Assembly (NCBI GenBank): GCA_024636935.1
Contig: JAGXGC010000031.1
Location: 1 to 60,637 of the forward strand
Source: Sideroxydans sp.
Lineage (GTDB): Bacteria > Pseudomonadota > Gammaproteobacteria > Burkholderiales > Gallionellaceae
Direction of reading: 5' to 3'
Length of the DNA: 60,637 bases
Positions 56,854 through 60,637 of this stretch are shown in pieces. Below the pieces are notes generated by a model. The model searched no databases, was not told the DNA's origin, and was given only the letters and a program-made list of their open reading frames with translations. How positions within the stretch are numbered: position 1 is the first letter of the stretch; each line of letters opens with the position of its first letter. The translations under genes were made by a program, and so were the position numbers.

Positions 56854-58232
56854 ATCCGATGAGCTTAACCTGTTTCAAGGCATACGATATTCGTGGCAAG
56901 TTGGGTGAAGAGCTCAATGAAGACATCGCCTACCGCATCGGTCGTGCCTATGCACAGCACCTCAATGCCAAGCGCGTGGTCGTTGGGGGCGATGTGCGCC
57001 CGACCAGCGCCACACTCAAACAAGCCTTGGCCAATGGCCTGATGGATGGTGGTGTGGATGTGATTGACATCGGTATGACCGGTACCGAAGAAATCTATTT
57101 TGCAGCCTTTCATCTGGATGTCGACGGCGGGATCGAAGTCACCGCAAGCCATAACCCCATGGATTACAACGGCATGAAGCTGGTTGCTCGCGGCGCAGTG
57201 CCCATCAGCGGAGACACTGGACTCAGGGCCATTCAAGCACTGGCAGAAGCAAATCGGTTTGAACCGGTCATCAAGCGTGGCGGAATCACCCAGCAGTCCA
57301 TTCTTAAGCCTTTTGTAGATCATCTGCTTACCTACATCGAACCATCTGCCATCAAGCCATTGAAACTGGTGGTCAACTCAGGAAACGGTGCTGCGGGTCA
57401 TGTCATCGATGACTTGGAGAGTCGCTTCAAGCAACTGGCTATACCGGTTACCTTCATCAAGGTGCACCACGAAGCTGACGGTAACTTCCCCAACGGCATA
57501 CCCAACCCGTTGTTGCCGGAGAATAGGGCCGCGACCAGCGAAGCAGTAATGGCGCACGGAGCCGATATGGGTATCGCTTGGGACGGAGATTTCGACCGCT
57601 GTTTCCTGTTCGACGAGCGAGGCGAATTCATCGAAGGTTATTACATCGTCGGCCTGCTAGCAGCTGCCTTTCTGGTCAAGCATCCCGGCGAAAAGATCAT
57701 CCATGATCCCCGCCTGACGTGGAATACCGTCGATGTCGTCAAACAATCGGGTGGCAATCCCATTCAGTCCAAGACAGGTCACGCTTTTATCAAGGAACGC
57801 ATGCGCGCCGAGAACGCCATTTATGGCGGCGAGATGAGCGCGCATCACTATTTCCGCGACTTTTCCTATTGCGACAGCGGCATGATCCCGTGGCTGCTGG
57901 TGACTGAGCTACTTAGTCGCAGCGGCAAGAAACTGTCTGAGCTGGTAGGCGAACGCATCGCCGCCTATCCGTGCAGTGGCGAGATCAACTACCGTGTGAA
58001 GGATGTGAAGGAGACCCTTGAACGCATCCTGCAACATTACCTGCCTCAGAATCCCGTAGTGGACCGTACCGATGGGGTGAGTGTGGAATTTCCAACGTGG
58101 CGCTTCAACCTGCGAGGTTCGAACACAGAACCGTTATTGAGGTTGAACGTGGAGGCCAGAGGCGATGCTGCCCTGATGGCGGCGCGAACGCAAGAGATTG
58201 CGGGCCTGATCACTAGCCAGTCGGCCGCCTAA
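56850..58232 (+). CDS. manB: Phosphomannomutase/phosphoglucomutase
   Basis: A 460-aa alpha-D-phosphohexomutase that converts mannose-6-phosphate to mannose-1-phosphate (and often acts on glucose). Order of features: [14 protein letters not shown], active-site [13 protein letters not shown] (Ser that carries phosphate), metal loop DGDFDRCF, sugar loop [10 protein letters not shown] and phosphate loop [11 protein letters not shown]. Starts at an ATGA overlap with manC. Confidence 0.96.
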   Translation: MNPMSLTCFKAYDIRGKLGEELNEDIAYRIGRAYAQHLNAKRVVVGGDVRPTSATLKQALANGLMDGGVDVIDIGMTGTEEIYFAAFHLDVDGGIEVTASHNPMDYNGMKLVARGAVPISGDTGLRAIQALAEANRFEPVIKRGGITQQSILKPFVDHLLTYIEPSAIKPLKLVVNSGNGAAGHVIDDLESRFKQLAIPVTFIKVHHEADGNFPNGIPNPLLPENRAATSEAVMAHGADMGIAWDGDFDRCFLFDERGEFIEGYYIVGLLAAAFLVKHPGEKIIHDPRLTWNTVDVVKQSGGNPIQSKTGHAFIKERMRAENAIYGGEMSAHHYFRDFSYCDSGMIPWLLVTELLSRSGKKLSELVGERIAAYPCSGEINYRVKDVKETLERILQHYLPQNPVVDRTDGVSVEFPTWRFNLRGSNTEPLLRLNVEARGDAALMAARTQEIAGLITSQSAA

Positions 58233-58269
58233 AGAATTTAAATTGATAGAAAATCCATAAGGAAAGAAC

Positions 58270-59364
58270 ATGAGTAATTCTAAAGTCGCACTGATCACCG
58301 GTATCACAGGCCAGGATGGCGCTTACTTGGCCGAGCTATTGCTGAAAAAGGGCTACATCGTGCACGGCATGAAGCGCCGCTCCTCCTTGTTCAATACAGA
58401 CCGCATTGATCACCTGTATCAAGACCCACATGTGGACAATGCCAAGTTCAAGTTGCATTACGGCGACCTGACCGACTCCACCAACCTGATTCGTATCATT
58501 CAGCAGACGCAGCCGGACGAGATATACAATCTGGCCGCCATGAGCCATGTGGCCGTCTCATTTGAAACGCCTGAATACACTGCTAATGCCGACGGTATCG
58601 GCACGCTGCGTATCCTCGAAGCCATCCGCATTCTCGGACTGGAAAAGAAGACCAAGTTCTATCAGGCCTCAACCTCCGAGCTATACGGTATGGTGCAAGA
58701 GATTCCGCAGAAGGAGACCACCCCGTTCTACCCACGCAGTCCATATGCCGTCGCCAAGATGTACGCCTACTGGATCACCGTCAACTACCGAGAGGCCTAT
58801 GGCATCTACGCCTGCAACGGCATTCTGTTTAACCACGAATCACCGATTCGAGGCGAAACCTTCGTCACCCGCAAGATCACTCGCGCTCTAGCGCGTATCA
58901 AGCTAAACCTGCAAGAGTGTCTGTATTTGGGCAATATGGATTCACTGCGTGACTGGGGGCATGCCAAGGACTATGTCGAGATGCAATGGCTGATGTTGCA
59001 ACAAGAACAGCCTGAAGATTTCGTCATCGCAACAGGCGTGCAATACAGCGTACGCGATTTCGTCAATGCTGCAGCTGAAGAGCTGGGCATCAAGGTGCGC
59101 TGGGAAGGTTCTGGCGTGGACGAGAAGGGTTACGACGATGCAACCGGCAAGTGCATCGTGAAAGTCGATTCGCGCTACTTCCGACCGACTGAGGTGGAGA
59201 CCCTGCTTGGCGACCCCACTAAGGCACGCGAAAAGCTTGGTTGGATTCCCCGAATCACATTCAAAGAGTTGGTCTCAGAAATGGTGCACGAAGATCTGAA
59301 AAGTGCACAGCGCGATGAGCTGGTGAAGAAGCATGGTTTTGCAGCCTATGACTACAACGAATAG
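58270..59364 (+). CDS. gmd: GDP-mannose 4,6-dehydratase
   Basis: Gmd converts GDP-mannose to GDP-4-keto-6-deoxymannose. The 364-aa protein begins with the [19 protein letters not shown]ossmann motif and has [40 protein letters not shown] and [20 protein letters not shown] with the catalytic Tyr-Lys. An AAGGAAAG Shine-Dalgarno precedes the ATG. Confidence 0.97.
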   Translation: MSNSKVALITGITGQDGAYLAELLLKKGYIVHGMKRRSSLFNTDRIDHLYQDPHVDNAKFKLHYGDLTDSTNLIRIIQQTQPDEIYNLAAMSHVAVSFETPEYTANADGIGTLRILEAIRILGLEKKTKFYQASTSELYGMVQEIPQKETTPFYPRSPYAVAKMYAYWITVNYREAYGIYACNGILFNHESPIRGETFVTRKITRALARIKLNLQECLYLGNMDSLRDWGHAKDYVEMQWLMLQQEQPEDFVIATGVQYSVRDFVNAAAEELGIKVRWEGSGVDEKGYDDATGKCIVKVDSRYFRPTEVETLLGDPTKAREKLGWIPRITFKELVSEMVHEDLKSAQRDELVKKHGFAAYDYNE

Positions 59365-59367
59365 TGT

Positions 59368-60333
59368 ATGTCGGAGATGAATAAAGATTCAAAAATCTAT
59401 GTGGCCGGACATCGTGGTTTGGTAGGTTCAGCCCTAGTGCGCCGTTTGAATGCGAAGGGTTATCACAATCTGGTACTACGAACCCACGCAGAGCTTGAAT
59501 TGCGCGACCAAGTTGCCGTGCAAAATTTCTTTGTGAAAGAAAAGCCGGAATACGTCATTCTTGCCGCGGCCAAAGTGGGGGGTATCCTCGCCAACAATAC
59601 CTATCCAGCGGAGTTTATCGAGGACAATCTGCTTATACAGAGCAACGTAATTCACAATGCTTGGAAAACCAATGTAAATCGGCTACTTTTTTTGGGTTCC
59701 TCCTGCATTTATCCCAAGGAAGCACCTCAGCCGCTAAAGGAAGAGTGCTTGTTAACCGGCCCGCTTGAGCTCACCAACCGCGCATATGCAGTGGCAAAAA
59801 TTGCTGGTGTGGACATGTGCTGGGCATATAACCGCCAATATGGCACTAAGTTCATTGCGGCTATGCCCACTAATCTTTATGGCCCTAACGACAACTACGA
59901 TTTGAATAATTCTCATGTTCTGCCTGCGCTCCTCCGCAAGATGCATGAAGCAAAGCAGAACAATGCCAATGAAGTCGTAGTATGGGGATCCGGTATACCG
60001 AAACGCGAATTCCTCTACAGCGATGATATGGCCGATGCGTGTCTTTTTTTGCTGGAACTGGAAACGGCGAAAATTTCTAGCTTGTTCAGCGATGAACAGC
60101 CGCCGTTGGTCAACATTGGTTGCGGCGAAGATCTCACCATTCGGGAATTGGCCGAGCTCATTGCTGACATTGTTGGCTTCAAGGGAAAGCTGGTTTTCGA
60201 TAGCAGCAAACCTGATGGCACGATGCGCAAAGTGATGGACGTATCGCGTATCAATAAGCTGGGCTGGAAGCGCACGAAGTTACTGAGCGACGGTATCAAA
60301 TTGTCCTATCAAGATATGTTGAGCAAAATTTAG
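59368..60333 (+). CDS. fcl: GDP-L-fucose synthase
   Basis: Fcl (WcaG) epimerises at C3 and C5 and reduces GDP-4-keto-6-deoxymannose to GDP-L-fucose. The 321-aa protein has YVAGHRGLVGSALVRRL, AAAKVGGILANN, LLFLGSSCIYPK, YAVAKIAG (catalytic Tyr-Lys) and [13 protein letters not shown] degraded copy of its second half lies at 34449-35057. Starts 3 bp after gmd. Confidence 0.97.
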   Translation: MSEMNKDSKIYVAGHRGLVGSALVRRLNAKGYHNLVLRTHAELELRDQVAVQNFFVKEKPEYVILAAAKVGGILANNTYPAEFIEDNLLIQSNVIHNAWKTNVNRLLFLGSSCIYPKEAPQPLKEECLLTGPLELTNRAYAVAKIAGVDMCWAYNRQYGTKFIAAMPTNLYGPNDNYDLNNSHVLPALLRKMHEAKQNNANEVVVWGSGIPKREFLYSDDMADACLFLLELETAKISSLFSDEQPPLVNIGCGEDLTIRELAELIADIVGFKGKLVFDSSKPDGTMRKVMDVSRINKLGWKRTKLLSDGIKLSYQDMLSKI

Positions 60334-60354
60334 TTCAGAAATAAGGCTAAACTA

Positions 60355-60637
60355 ATGAAGATCGCAATCGCCGGCACCGGCTACGTCGGACTCTCTAACG
60401 CCATCCTGTTGGCCCAACATAACGAAGTCGTCGCGCTCGACATCATCGCCGAGAAGGTGGAGATGCTGAACCGCAAGCAGTCTCCTATCGAAGATATCGA
60501 GATCGAAGACTACTTGCAGCACAAGACGTTGAACTTCCGCGCCACGATGGATAAGGTCGATGCCTATACCGGCGCCGACTACGTCATCATCGCCACGCCG
60601 ACCGATTACGATCCCGAGACCAACTACTTCAACACGC
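60355..60637 (+). CDS. ugd: UDP-glucose 6-dehydrogenase, N-terminal part
   Basis: The first 94 codons are present: [20 protein letters not shown] (NAD-binding), then [15 protein letters not shown] and the ATPTDYD turn typical of Ugd/nucleotide-sugar dehydrogenases. It would make UDP-glucuronate. The gene runs off the right edge. A UDP-ManNAc dehydrogenase is less likely because the N-terminus is shorter and more Ugd-like. Confidence 0.9.
   Translation, partial: MKIAIAGTGYVGLSNAILLAQHNEVVALDIIAEKVEMLNRKQSPIEDIEIEDYLQHKTLNFRATMDKVDAYTGADYVIIATPTDYDPETNYFNT

Overview
This window looks like a chromosomal segment of a Gram-negative betaproteobacterium, most plausibly one of the Nitrosomonadales/Gallionellaceae-type autotrophs. 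That placement is inferred from protein style (Kdo/heptose LPS genes, the pcm-tolC-waaA neighbourhood, Rnf, an EPS-associated MarR regulator), not from a marker gene. No rRNA, tRNA, CRISPR array or phage module was seen.

Layout. 1-178: the end of an IS3-family insertion sequence. 192-1512: leftward operon ykgJ-like, DUF1289 and uppP. 1611-4511: a probable type II restriction-modification island with an EcoRII/SsoII-like cytosine methylase carrying an N-terminal HTH, a 64-aa protein of unknown function and an MvaI/BcnI-like endonuclease. 4581-6565: thiC under a TPP riboswitch. 6648-7282: a ccdAB toxin-antitoxin pair with a candidate operator. 7389-20156: one leftward nine-gene unit, rnfB, a 1634-aa pyruvate:ferredoxin oxidoreductase, rnfC, D, G, E, A, a small Cys-rich membrane protein and ppsA. 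Together these could couple an ion-motive Rnf complex to pyruvate and PEP metabolism. A LysR regulator diverges from it. 21337-28152: tetR, an RND adaptor and pump, a PIMT-like methyltransferase and tolC. 28200-33938: leftward waaC-waaA-rmlBACD (LPS core and dTDP-rhamnose).

34052-60637: a large rightward surface-polysaccharide locus. It opens with a MarR-type EPS regulator that has a perfect palindrome right behind its -10 box. Next comes a collapsed fossil of an older manC...fcl operon, then an ABC flippase, an acyltransferase, a Neisseria-like sialic acid set (neuA, neuB, neuC) and a WbpG/HisF/HisH-type acetamidino-sugar set. After these lie a pyruvyltransferase, several glycosyltransferases and methyltransferases, a truncated epimerase, a 4-keto-sugar reductase/epimerase and a WecA/WbpL-type initiating transferase. 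It ends with the GDP-mannose/GDP-fucose genes manC-manB-gmd-fcl and the start of ugd. Almost every gene from 35126 to 49698 and from 51631 to 55170 overlaps the next by a few bases (ATGA, GTGA or TTGA junctions), so these are probably long translationally coupled operons.

Most notable signals: the Rnf/PFOR/PpsA unit with an anaerobe-like long RnfB; sialic acid genes fused operonically to amidotransferase genes whose HisF paralog has Asp130 replaced by Glu; long G tracts in neuB, the ABC transporter end and waaA; the manC/fcl fossil with its intact regulator; and an RND adaptor with no alpha-hairpin.
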